The notes under the pieces: model-generated
Databases searched by the model: none
The model's input: only the letters and a program-made list of their open reading frames with translations
What the model was told of the DNA's origin: nothing
In this document: positions 1-8,042 of the stretch, piece by piece
Layout of the letters: each line of letters begins with the position of its first letter
Numbering within the stretch: position 1 is the stretch's first letter
Made by a program: the position numbers and the translations under genes
DNA from: Chitinophagaceae bacterium
GTDB lineage: Bacteria > Bacteroidota > Bacteroidia > Chitinophagales > Chitinophagaceae
Assembly: GCA_016720745.1 (NCBI GenBank)
Contig: JADKKA010000022.1
Location: 806,001 to 870,000, forward strand
Direction: 5' to 3'
DNA: 64,000 nucleotides

Positions 1-520
1 AAGAGGAATCCTCATGAACCAGAGCTACCTGACCCAAACCAGGGTAGAGCTGATCTTCGAAATGCCCCTGACTGAGATTGTATTTGATTTCTACGATAAA
101 CTGAAGTCACAAACCCGGGGTTACGCCTCCTTCGATTACCATCCGATCGGTTACCGCGACAGTGATATCGTTAAGATGGATATCCTGCTCAACGGCGATA
201 AAGTGGATGCCCTTTCTGCCCTGATCCACCGTAGCAGATCACATGATTTTGGCCGTAAACTTTGTGAGAAACTGAAAGAGCTGGTACCCAGACAACAATT
301 CCAGATTGCCATTCAGGCCGCCATCGGTGCAAAAGTGGTCGCCCGTGAAAATATCTCTGCGATGCGGAAAGATGTAACGGCAAAATGTTATGGTGGTGAT
401 ATCAGCCGGAAACGTAAACTCCTCGAAAAGCAAAAGGAAGGAAAGAAAAGAATGAGGCAGATCGGCAATGTGGAAGTGCCACAGGAAGCTTTTCTGGCCG
501 TGCTGAAACTGGATGAGTAA
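1..520 (+). CDS. lepA: Elongation factor 4 (LepA), C-terminal part
   Basis: Only the last 172 codons are inside the window; the frame is open from base 2, so the ATG at 14 is internal and not the real start. EF4/LepA is a ribosome-bound GTPase that promotes back-translocation. The visible part covers the EF-G-like domain V and the LepA-specific C-terminal domain: EIVFDFYDKL, the GYASFDYHPIGY block, RQQFQIAIQAAIGAK and the basic tail YGGDISRKRKLLEKQK followed by a typical end at VLKLDE. These blocks are nearly invariant in the family, so identity is secure. The G domain lies upstream and cannot be checked. Confidence 0.97.
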   Translation, partial: RGILMNQSYLTQTRVELIFEMPLTEIVFDFYDKLKSQTRGYASFDYHPIGYRDSDIVKMDILLNGDKVDALSALIHRSRSHDFGRKLCEKLKELVPRQQFQIAIQAAIGAKVVARENISAMRKDVTAKCYGGDISRKRKLLEKQKEGKKRMRQIGNVEVPQEAFLAVLKLDE

Positions 521-577
521 GACGTTAAACGTAGGACGTGAGATCTGAAACGTCAAACCGGATACTTTCAAGCAAAC

Positions 578-1324
578 ATGAATTTTTCACAGCTCATAAG
601 AAAGCCTTTTCGATGGCTTGGCCTGCTTCCGTTCAAAAAAAAGGAAGAGGAATGGGTGCCACCGGATATTGCAATGGATCCGGCCTTTCTATCCATTTAT
701 AAAAGTATACAGCCCTATACAATGGTTGGGATAGAAAGATGTTATGCCCTTTACCAGTCAGTAAAATATATTGTTTCGGCAAATATCCCGGGCGATTTTG
801 TTGAATGTGGTGTCTGGAAAGGTGGCAGTTCCATGCTGATGACATTAACGCTTCAGCAATTGGGTGTGAGCAACCGGAACATCTGGTTATATGATACTTT
901 TTCAGGTATGACGAAACCTGGTGAAGAAGACGGAGAGACAGAGAAAAAAGAATGGGAAAAATTGCAAACCGGGGAAGACCAGAGTAACTGGTGCCTGGCA
1001 CTGGAAGATGAGGTTGCCGCTAACCTGCGGCTTACCAGGTATCCGGATACACAGCTGCATTTTGTAAAAGGGAAAGTTGAAGAGACCATTCCCGGGAAAA
1101 TACCGGATCAGATTGCCTTACTTAGACTGGATACAGATTGGTATGCTTCTACCCGCCATGAACTCATCCACCTGTATCCCCGGTTGCAAAAAAATGGGGT
1201 ACTGTTACTGGATGATTACGGTTACTGGCAAGGATCACGAAAAGCCACTGATGAGTATTTTCAAGACAAAGTTTTACTCCACCGGATTGATAATACCGGC
1301 AGGATCCTTTTAAAACAGCAATGA
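578..1324 (+). CDS. TylF/MycF-type O-methyltransferase
   Basis: A 248-residue SAM-dependent methyltransferase of the TylF family, which methylates sugar hydroxyls (macrocin O-methyltransferase is the type member). The family's SAM and metal motifs are visible: GDFVECGVWKGGSS near residues 71-84, LRLDTDWY near 181-188 and LLLDDYGYWQG near 208-218, with the Asp residues as likely Mg ligands. It follows lepA by 57 bases and converges with the glycosyltransferase gene at 1329, only 4 bases away. Its position at the edge of a glycan locus makes a sugar in that glycan the likely substrate; this is inference. Basic N-terminus (KKKEEEW) and no signal peptide. Confidence 0.85.
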   Translation: MNFSQLIRKPFRWLGLLPFKKKEEEWVPPDIAMDPAFLSIYKSIQPYTMVGIERCYALYQSVKYIVSANIPGDFVECGVWKGGSSMLMTLTLQQLGVSNRNIWLYDTFSGMTKPGEEDGETEKKEWEKLQTGEDQSNWCLALEDEVAANLRLTRYPDTQLHFVKGKVEETIPGKIPDQIALLRLDTDWYASTRHELIHLYPRLQKNGVLLLDDYGYWQGSRKATDEYFQDKVLLHRIDNTGRILLKQQ

Positions 1325-1328
1325 CCGG

Positions 1329-2438
1329 CTACCTGCCAGTCCGATCATTTAAAATCAGCTCTTCCCAATACCTGTAAACAGATGCGCCGGAGTATTGCCG
1401 GGCCTTTATTAAGGCCTGGTTTGACATTGCTGCTCTTTTGTTACCATCATCAATCAAATCCTGGATAGCATCTTTCATGCTACTGCTGTCTTCCGGAGCT
1501 ACCAGCAGGCCGTTTTGCAGATGAGTGATGATGGAGGAAGGTCCGCTGGGACAATCAAAACTAATACAGGGCAAACCATAGCTCATCGCTTCCAGCAGTA
1601 CCATCGGGAAAGCTTCAAAACGGCTGGTCATTATATACATAGATGCCCCGCAAAATTCATCTGCCAGGTTTTGACTCATAGGAGGAATCAACAACAAACG
1701 GTTGGATAATTGTTCCTGGCCGATAAAGTCGTTGACCTGTTTTTCTATCTCCCCATCACCAATAATTTTCCAGGTCCAGGCAGGATTATTTTTCAATATC
1801 TGTTTGGCAATGGGCAATAGCAAATCAATTCCTTTCCGGTGGATTAAACGCCCCACCGTTAATAATTGTTTTTGGCTCAGATCTGCAACCCGGCCAGATT
1901 CATTATCTGTATGATTGGGGATGATGGTAACCGGACTGTATTTTTTATAATAACCCGCTTCCTGTTCATTCAGACAAATAATACCGGTTGTTTTACCCAG
2001 GGCATAATGGTAGAACTTTTTCCAAAACCAGCTTTTTTTGAGCCAGTGGAAATGATGATGCTCCCAGGCATATACTTTCGCATATTTCATACCACCTGCC
2101 AGGATAGTAGCAACCGTAAATGGATACTCTGAAGAAAGAATCACATCCGGCCGGATGTTGAGTATAGCTTTTTTTAAATGCTGGATATCCTTGTAAAAAT
2201 CGAGTTTACGTGTCAGCGTATTACCTTTTTCAGTGATGCCGAAAAACAAAGGGATTTGCTGCTGATCTATACCCGGATTAATTTGATAAAAGCTTTCAGC
2301 TGTTTGGTCCAGGATGAGCAAACTGACCCGATGCCCTTTTGTTGCTAACAGGTTGGCTGTATTCACTACTGCACGTTCAATACCGCCGGGCAGATCCAGC
2401 CGGGAGCAGAGAATAAGTATATGTTTACTGTGAGCCAA
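1329..2438 (-). CDS. Family 4 (GT-B) glycosyltransferase
   Basis: A 369-residue GT4-type retaining glycosyltransferase, expected in the cytoplasm at the inner membrane. The N-terminal acceptor half opens with LILCSRLDLPGGIERAV (GGIE near residue 19) and the C-terminal donor half has the LLTVGRLIHRKGID stretch and the E-x7-E motif in EAFPMVLLEAM (near residues 274-282), with CPSGPSSII after it. It is the last gene of the minus-strand glycan run and lies 3 bases after the preceding glycosyltransferase gene, so it is probably cotranscribed. Donor and acceptor cannot be predicted. Confidence 0.88.
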   Translation of the reverse strand: MAHSKHILILCSRLDLPGGIERAVVNTANLLATKGHRVSLLILDQTAESFYQINPGIDQQQIPLFFGITEKGNTLTRKLDFYKDIQHLKKAILNIRPDVILSSEYPFTVATILAGGMKYAKVYAWEHHHFHWLKKSWFWKKFYHYALGKTTGIICLNEQEAGYYKKYSPVTIIPNHTDNESGRVADLSQKQLLTVGRLIHRKGIDLLLPIAKQILKNNPAWTWKIIGDGEIEKQVNDFIGQEQLSNRLLLIPPMSQNLADEFCGASMYIMTSRFEAFPMVLLEAMSYGLPCISFDCPSGPSSIITHLQNGLLVAPEDSSSMKDAIQDLIDDGNKRAAMSNQALIKARQYSGASVYRYWEELILNDRTGR

Positions 2439-2441
2439 TGG

Positions 2442-3383
2442 TTATAATTTTTCTGCCAGACGGAACAGTAAATTTTTGATACGTGTTCGCAACCTGAGCT
2501 GATGCTTGATGCGGTACAACCAGCTATTATGAAAAGCAGTAGCATCTGATTCTGTTGACCCCAACAGGTTAAATCCTTTTGCAGTTAATAGTTTCATGTA
2601 TTCATCCAGATATGGCCTGAGTGGTTCATCATTCTTTTCCAGAATATTATTGATCGTATCATGTGTAAAATGAATAAACACGGGATTGTATTGCCCGTTG
2701 ATCAGTAAACGGCCATCCTTCATTTCCCTTTTACAGGAATGAATATTCCAGGCTGCCAGATTGCATCCCTGATGACGCAGGACATGTATCTCCTTAAATT
2801 GCACCTGCATTAAATCCAGGTAACGCTGGTCATCATATAAGCCCAGTTCCTGTTTCTTTTCCATTTTAAAATGACACATACCGGCCCACCAATGTATGGC
2901 GGGAAGCCCCTTCCTTCCGGCTGCAACAAATCCGGCATTAAAAATCCCATTGCGTAAGATGGAAAAGATGCTGTCGTCGTTTCTGCGCAGATCCAGATCA
3001 GCCCAATGGGGAGTCAGGACGACCGCCGCTTCATTCAGTAAATCAGCAATAAAGTTAAAATCCCCGGTAAAGAAAAGATCGGGATCGGCATAGGCTACTT
3101 TCTCATGGCCTGATTGCAACAAATGCCCTAATAGTACCGGTTTCAGCGCCCAGCGTAATACATCTTTATTACTGTGTGCATACTTATTTTCTATTTCGCG
3201 AAAGAAGGGTGCATTGACAAGATCATTGAGTCCGAGGAGGTCAGCATTTCCTTTTTGAGTTGCTTCCTGCCGGTCGGCTACCAGTATGATTAAACGGGTA
3301 CCAGGCTGCTGTTGTACGAGTGATTGATGAAGCACTTGTGCCAGCGGCAGGTAATTTTCCGTAATAACTGTACAAAAGATCAT
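2442..3383 (-). CDS. GT-A fold glycosyltransferase-like protein
   Basis: A 313-residue protein with the layout of a nucleotide-sugar glycosyltransferase: starts FCTVITENYLPLAQVLHQSL, has an acidic metal-site-like motif YADPDLFF near residues 98-105 and a late HFTHDT motif near residue 238. The overall pattern resembles GT8-like or capsular-glycan transferases in which DxD binds the metal-nucleotide and a late His completes the site. It sits between a methyltransferase gene and a GT4 gene in the same orientation with gaps of 6 and 3 bases. Family membership is less certain than for its neighbours; no membrane segment is visible. Confidence 0.7.
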   Translation of the reverse strand: MIFCTVITENYLPLAQVLHQSLVQQQPGTRLIILVADRQEATQKGNADLLGLNDLVNAPFFREIENKYAHSNKDVLRWALKPVLLGHLLQSGHEKVAYADPDLFFTGDFNFIADLLNEAAVVLTPHWADLDLRRNDDSIFSILRNGIFNAGFVAAGRKGLPAIHWWAGMCHFKMEKKQELGLYDDQRYLDLMQVQFKEIHVLRHQGCNLAAWNIHSCKREMKDGRLLINGQYNPVFIHFTHDTINNILEKNDEPLRPYLDEYMKLLTAKGFNLLGSTESDATAFHNSWLYRIKHQLRLRTRIKNLLFRLAEKL

Positions 3384-3389
3384 GTGTGT

Positions 3390-4100
3390 TTATTTCTTTT
3401 CAGCCACTACAACATAGTTCATTGTCCCTTCCGGGTGAAAATCTTTTTTATCCATCCACCTGAACAAGCGATTGGTCAGTCTGATCATTCCCAAACGATA
3501 GTAAAAAAAACGGATCGACCTGAAGAAAATGGAACGACGGGTAGAAGACGAAAACGCATTCGCCAGGGCCTGCCCGGCAGTAGCCCAGGAACCTCCGTTT
3601 TCAGTTAAACTGATCAGCCTCAATCCGTTTTTGTTGATGAGTTCCGCTATGCCAAATCGGGTGAAACGATGAAAGTCCCAGGGTTCACCATGTACCGGCC
3701 AGTAAAGTGGGACTGAAAAAATGAGCTTGCCTCCTGGTTTCAGTAAACGGCAGGCTTCTGCAATCACAGCATTGGGGTCTTTCACATGTTCTAAAACCTG
3801 GGTGGAAATACAGGTATCGAAGGACTGATCCGGCAATGGAACCTGGGCAGCATCACAAATAATATCAACCGAATTTAATTTGTTCTGGGTGAAATCAACA
3901 GCCTTGTAGGATGTTATATAAGGTTTAATGATCCATTCATAAGGTCGGTTTCCGCAACCAATATCAATCAGGTCACCACTGGCATGGTCTGCAAATGCTT
4001 TTTTCAAATCCGGAAGAAGGTATTGAAAGACCAGATAATCCGTCTTCCCCGAATGGATACCGTTTATGTCAGTAATCACCGGATCAAATTTTACTTCCAT
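3390..4100 (-). CDS. Class I SAM-dependent methyltransferase
   Basis: A 236-residue Rossmann-fold methyltransferase of the Methyltransf_11 type. Motif I is LIDIGCGNRPYEW near residues 44-56, motif II/III region STQVLEHVKDPN near 100-111, followed by LLKPGGKLIFSVP, the usual beta-strand after the catalytic loop. The start overlaps the upstream methyltransferase gene by 10 bases, indicating translational coupling. Placed downstream of a Wzm/Wzt-type exporter, it may modify a glycan or its lipid carrier; the substrate is unknown. The C-terminus (FYYRLGMIRLTNRLFRW) is basic and hydrophobic and may touch the membrane. Confidence 0.85.
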   Translation of the reverse strand: MEVKFDPVITDINGIHSGKTDYLVFQYLLPDLKKAFADHASGDLIDIGCGNRPYEWIIKPYITSYKAVDFTQNKLNSVDIICDAAQVPLPDQSFDTCISTQVLEHVKDPNAVIAEACRLLKPGGKLIFSVPLYWPVHGEPWDFHRFTRFGIAELINKNGLRLISLTENGGSWATAGQALANAFSSSTRRSIFFRSIRFFYYRLGMIRLTNRLFRWMDKKDFHPEGTMNYVVVAEKK

Positions 4101-4852
4101 AATCCTAGTTTGGTGAGTAATTGCCGGGTATACTTTTTGACAAAGTACCAGTTAGCATGAAATGGGGAGCGAAGTATTTTACGGTGATGATCAAGTTCTC
4201 TTAAATGAAAGGCAAATGTATCAGGATGTACAAGGCTCAGTATCTTTTGTTCCGCAGCAGTAATCAGTGGGTAATCCTGTATGCGATTTATTTGTATAAA
4301 GAATAATATGTTTTGCCGGTAACAGGTATCAACGGATGAATTGTCCCAGATTTTAGCCCGGAGGCAGTCAAACGGGAGAAAGTTTTCCCTGCCAAACAAT
4401 TGCGTCCAGTAATCCGGGTACTGTTCGTTGATATGATTAGTGCCACCCTGTCCGGGTATGGCAGCTGAAAAAAGGACCACATCGCTCAACTGACATAGTG
4501 AATGAACTAAAGTTGCAGCTGCCGGCTGTTGCAGATGTTCTGCTACTTCCAGGCATTGCACCAGGTCATAACGCCGTTTGATCTTAATGGGTTCTTCCAG
4601 GTCGACTGCATGAAAAAAGGCCGGGTCGATTTTAAGTGCTGAAGAATCAATATAACTGCCATCAAAACCGGCAATATCTTTCACTCCCTGTTCTTGCCAA
4701 ACCTGAAGCCAGTTGCCTGTTCCGCAACCAATATCTGCTACCGATCCGGGAGCGCATAACTCTTTTACCAGCGGTATCAATACCCCGGCTGAACGGGAGG
4801 AGCCAGCTTCCATCTCACTGAAGAAATGTTTGTTATAATGAACTTTCTTCAT
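4091..4852 (-). CDS. Class I SAM-dependent methyltransferase
   Basis: A 253-residue Rossmann-fold methyltransferase. SAM-binding motif I VADIGCGTGNWL lies near residues 38-49, the acidic ribose-binding residue is in AGFDGSYID, and the post-II motif is QCLEVAEHL. It differs from the adjacent methyltransferase, so the pair is not a recent duplication. In ABC-exported O-antigen systems such as WbdD, chain-terminal methylation can act as the export signal read by the C-terminal domain of Wzt; the Wzt-like gene starts immediately upstream, which makes that role attractive but unproven. Confidence 0.82.
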   Translation of the reverse strand: MKKVHYNKHFFSEMEAGSSRSAGVLIPLVKELCAPGSVADIGCGTGNWLQVWQEQGVKDIAGFDGSYIDSSALKIDPAFFHAVDLEEPIKIKRRYDLVQCLEVAEHLQQPAAATLVHSLCQLSDVVLFSAAIPGQGGTNHINEQYPDYWTQLFGRENFLPFDCLRAKIWDNSSVDTCYRQNILFFIQINRIQDYPLITAAEQKILSLVHPDTFAFHLRELDHHRKILRSPFHANWYFVKKYTRQLLTKLGLWK

Positions 4853-4855
4853 TTC

Positions 4856-6071
4856 TTAAATTTTCCAGTTACCTTTTTCAAGGTATTGACAATTGCCTTC
4901 ATTCCATCCCCAATCAGGTTCCGGTATACCAATCATGTCAACCTCAAAAGGACAACAGTCAATTTCCTGATAACGGTCCCTTGTTTTACTATTCGCCAGG
5001 AATACTTTTAAGCGGTACTTCCCTTTGTATAATTGCAGATCAGGAAAGGTAAATCCGATTTCCTGAAATCCTTTTTTTCTGCCAAAAGCTTGTTCGTGGT
5101 CAAAAAGCCAGTTGAAAGTTACTGCCTGATCCTGATTGTTTATAATCTGGAAACTCAGTGCCAGGTGTAGCTGATTGGCTTCCGGTACATGCAGTTTAAA
5201 GCCAAGATCCATTGGTGCACCGTGTTTTTGCAGACTACCGCCTTCAGAAGTTATAATGTTAACGCCGGTTATGCTGGGACTGTCGGGCAGTGGATCTGCT
5301 TCAAAAGCGCTGCTATATAATAACTGGGAAGTGTATAATCCGATGGCTTCAGCCGTGCTGGTAAATGCGGTAGCAAGGCCATTGTTTAAAAAAAGACATT
5401 TAGAAGTCAGGGTACTGACTGCGGCAAGATTATGGCTCACAAACACTATCGTTCGTCCCTCTTGTTTACTGACTTCTTCCATTTTTCCAATGCATTTTTT
5501 CTGGAATTCATGATCACCCACCGCCAGCACTTCATCAATCAAAAGAATTTCTGATTCAAGATGAGAGGCCACGGCAAAAGCCAGTCGCATCTGCATCCCG
5601 CTGCTGTAATTTTTTAAAGGGTGTGTCAATGAATTTAATAACACCACTGAAGTCAATGATCGCATCCAGTTGCCGGTTGATTTCTGCTTTTTTCAATCCG
5701 AGGATGGATCCGTTCAGGTATATATTTTCCCGGCCCGTTAATTCAGGATGGAATCCGGTACCAACTTCCAGTAAACTGCCAACCCTTCCACGGATTGTGG
5801 CTTCTCCGGTAGTTGGGGGAATGATCCGGCTGATGATTTTGAGTAAGGTACTTTTGCCAGCACCATTTCTGCCAATGATTCCCACCCGCTCTCCGGGTTG
5901 AATATCGAGATTGATATCCCGGAGTGCCCAGAATTTATCATCCTGTTGCTGCCGGGGACGAAACATATTTTTTACTGTGCCGGCAATGATATCACGTAAA
6001 GCAATATAGGGTTCCGAAGCGGCCAGTTTGTATTGCTTGCCCAGGTTTCGTATTTCAATAGCGGCTTGCAT
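4856..6071 (-). pseudogene. Polysaccharide ABC exporter ATPase (Wzt-like), frameshifted
   Basis: Two overlapping frames together make one Wzt-type ATPase of about 404 residues. Frame 1 (from 6071) has Walker A GRNGAGKST near residue 67 and continues through the Q-loop region GTGFHPELTGRENIYLNG to FIDTPFKK. The protein then continues in another frame with the signature SSGMQMRLAFA, Walker B ILLIDEVLAVGD, the H-loop FVSHNL and a beta-rich C-terminal domain of about 160 residues like Wzt_C, which recognises the glycan to be exported. The switch needs a +1 shift and falls on a run of six A at 5610-5615. The start shares one base with the stop of the permease gene (TGATG). Either a real mutation, a homopolymer sequencing error, or slippage; all neighbours are intact. 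Confidence 0.85.
5610..5615 (-). other. A6 run at the frame switch in the Wzt-like gene
   Basis: Six A residues on the coding strand inside codons for PFKK. Removing one A would join the two halves as TPFKNYSSGMQMRL, the expected sequence of the family in front of the ABC signature motif. The out-of-frame continuation of frame 1 ends about 20 codons later. Confidence 0.8.
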
Positions 6072-6895
6072 CAGGCGAGGTCGGCAAAATAAACTTCTGT
6101 TTTTCTGAAAAAATAAATTCCGGTAAAAAGAAGTACAATGGAAACGGCTGTTCCCTGTAGCACCAGTGTCCAGTCCGGTGCTGTATGAAACAAGGGTGCC
6201 CGAAATAATTCAATAGCGGCACTTACCGGATTAAAAGACAAAATGGTTTTTAACCAGGGTTGCCGAATCTGATGGATCGGGTAAATCACCTGAGTTGCAA
6301 AAAACAAAAATTGAAGCAGAAAAGGAACGGTATACCTGAAATCGCGATACTTGGCGGTGAGTCCTGCCAGCAGTATCCCTGCACCGGTGGCAGTGATCAA
6401 TACCAGCAATATACCGGCTGGGAATAAAATCATTGCCTGCCAGCTGAATGATTGCTGATAAATGATACAGAATATAAGAAAGGCCAGAAAGCCCATGATA
6501 AAGTCAAAGAATGCAACCAGCACAGCAGATCCTGGTATGATCAGGCGGGGGAAATATATTTTCCGGATGATGGCTGAATGCTGGATAATACTCTCACTGG
6601 CATGTGATACCGCGGAATGAAACAGTCCCCACAAAATAAGTCCGGATAAAACAAAAATCGGGTAGGGCAGGGCTCCGGTATTGATCGACCAGCCTTTTGA
6701 AAACAGCAGTGTAAAAAGGGCCATCATCGCCAGCGGCTGGATCAGGGCCCATAAGATTCCAAGTGAAGTCTGTTTATAACGGACTTTAATATCCCTCCAG
6801 GTGAAGAAGTAGAACAGTTCCCGGTATTGCCATAATTCTTTCAGGCCTGCCGTAAAACGACCGGGTGGTTTTATGTAATAAATGAAGGATGACAT
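6071..6895 (-). CDS. Polysaccharide ABC exporter permease (Wzm-like, ABC-2 type)
   Basis: A 274-residue inner-membrane permease of the ABC2_membrane family. The amphipathic N-terminus with LWQYRELFYFFTWRDIKVRYKQT (split here as LWQYRELFYFF and TWRDIKVRYKQT) is the classic Wzm/TagG signature, followed by LGILWALIQPL and about six hydrophobic segments; the late motif SFNPVSAAIELFRAPLF is also typical. It pairs with the Wzt-like ATPase, whose start overlaps its stop by one base. Together they should move an undecaprenyl-linked glycan across the inner membrane. If the ATPase frameshift is real, this exporter may be inactive. Confidence 0.92.
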   Translation of the reverse strand: MSSFIYYIKPPGRFTAGLKELWQYRELFYFFTWRDIKVRYKQTSLGILWALIQPLAMMALFTLLFSKGWSINTGALPYPIFVLSGLILWGLFHSAVSHASESIIQHSAIIRKIYFPRLIIPGSAVLVAFFDFIMGFLAFLIFCIIYQQSFSWQAMILFPAGILLVLITATGAGILLAGLTAKYRDFRYTVPFLLQFLFFATQVIYPIHQIRQPWLKTILSFNPVSAAIELFRAPLFHTAPDWTLVLQGTAVSIVLLFTGIYFFRKTEVYFADLA

Positions 6896-6935
6896 TGGCT
6901 ATAAAGATAACCAATGAGCTTTGAAAATGAAAGCT

Positions 6936-7916
6936 TTAGTTATCGTAGTTGATCGGGGGGCGGCCTTCCTTTGTTTTGTTCTTATCTGTTTTTTCCTGCA
7001 GTTTTTGTTCATTCCTGTTGCCCTTCGGATCGAGCAATGGCTCACCTACTGGTGCCTGTCCATCCTGCAGTTTAAAAGTGAAGACTTTGTCGATATGAAC
7101 CCATTTACCATTTTCCCATTTGAAACCTTCCTGGTCGCCATCAGGTACCATGGTCCATGCCAGTTCGGGCTGATCGGTTTCAGATACCAGGTGATCCACC
7201 AGGATCATTTCCATTTCAGGGATATAATTGACCAGGACACGGGTTCCTTTTTTGAACTCAATCCCAAAACGATATTTTGGTTTTTTGGGAATACTATCCT
7301 TTTCATAAGTAAAAAAAGGACCGCCAAAAACAGGTTCACTTTTTTCATTAAAACTCAGTACATCCATCCATTTCATGCTGCTTTGAGCCCCGTTGGGGTC
7401 AAACCCAAAAAGCGTGTAATAGTTTTTTCCCTTGTGCTGGGTTTTAATGATGTTATAATAAACAGCTCCAATCCAGTTACCCCTTCCCCGAACTGAATCT
7501 TCGGCACTCATGGTGAATTCGGAAACATCCCGGAGTGGGACCAACTTCATCGAACCGTCATTGGTTTTGAATTGAATGGCGCCTCTCTGCCGGTGGTAAT
7601 AATCATCATAACTGATACTCCAGGTAAAAATCCGGAAGGAGGTATCCGGCGCATATAATTTAGAAATACCGATCACCGAATCAAAAGGAAAGAAAAATGA
7701 ATTTTTAATCTGCAGGGCCCTGACAAGCGTTTTTGTGAAGATACTGTCTGAAACCATCCTGTCCTGGGTCATGCTGTCAGTGACCATATACATGGCATAT
7801 TCCTTCAGGGTATCTTCTTTGGCCCTGAGTTTCTTCAGGTCGGCCGGATTGATCTTTTGGCCGGCTGCCAGGATTTGGAGCGACAAAAAGAAGATGATGA
7901 GCAGGCTGCTTTTCAA
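6936..7916 (-). CDS. Secreted hypothetical protein
   Basis: The frame is open from an ATG at 7970, but I prefer the TTG at 7916: it opens a clean signal peptide (KSSLLIIFFLSLQILAAG, then Q) and a perfect Bacteroidota -7 element (TACATTTG, 7937-7944) sits just upstream, inside the longer reading. The mature part of about 305 residues has alternating hydrophobic strands, DSMTQDRMVSDSIFTKTL, FRIFTWSISYDDYYHRQRG and LFGFDPNG, and a hydrophilic Lys/Asn-rich tail. No catalytic motif is recognisable. It interrupts the glycan run but is in the same direction, 40 bases before the permease gene, and may be a separate transcription unit. Confidence 0.78.
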   Translation of the reverse strand: MKSSLLIIFFLSLQILAAGQKINPADLKKLRAKEDTLKEYAMYMVTDSMTQDRMVSDSIFTKTLVRALQIKNSFFFPFDSVIGISKLYAPDTSFRIFTWSISYDDYYHRQRGAIQFKTNDGSMKLVPLRDVSEFTMSAEDSVRGRGNWIGAVYYNIIKTQHKGKNYYTLFGFDPNGAQSSMKWMDVLSFNEKSEPVFGGPFFTYEKDSIPKKPKYRFGIEFKKGTRVLVNYIPEMEMILVDHLVSETDQPELAWTMVPDGDQEGFKWENGKWVHIDKVFTFKLQDGQAPVGEPLLDPKGNRNEQKLQEKTDKNKTKEGRPPINYDN

Positions 7917-7936
7917 GATGATTAGATTGATTACTG

Positions 7937-7944
7937 CAAATGTA
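7937..7944 (-). promoter_or_regulatory. Bacteroidota -7 element for the secreted hypothetical
   Basis: Minus strand TACATTTG matches TAnnTTTG exactly, 20 bases before the TTG start at 7916. No TTG is found at the usual -33 distance, so this rests on the -7 element and on the fit to the signal-peptide start. Confidence 0.4.
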
Positions 7945-8042
7945 CTGGGCTTATAGATGCATTTGGTCATTTACGGGTTGCAAAGGCCAAAATGCGACTA
8001 CCCGGGTTTAACGCCAAAAGAGGCATAAAATTTTATGGGAAC

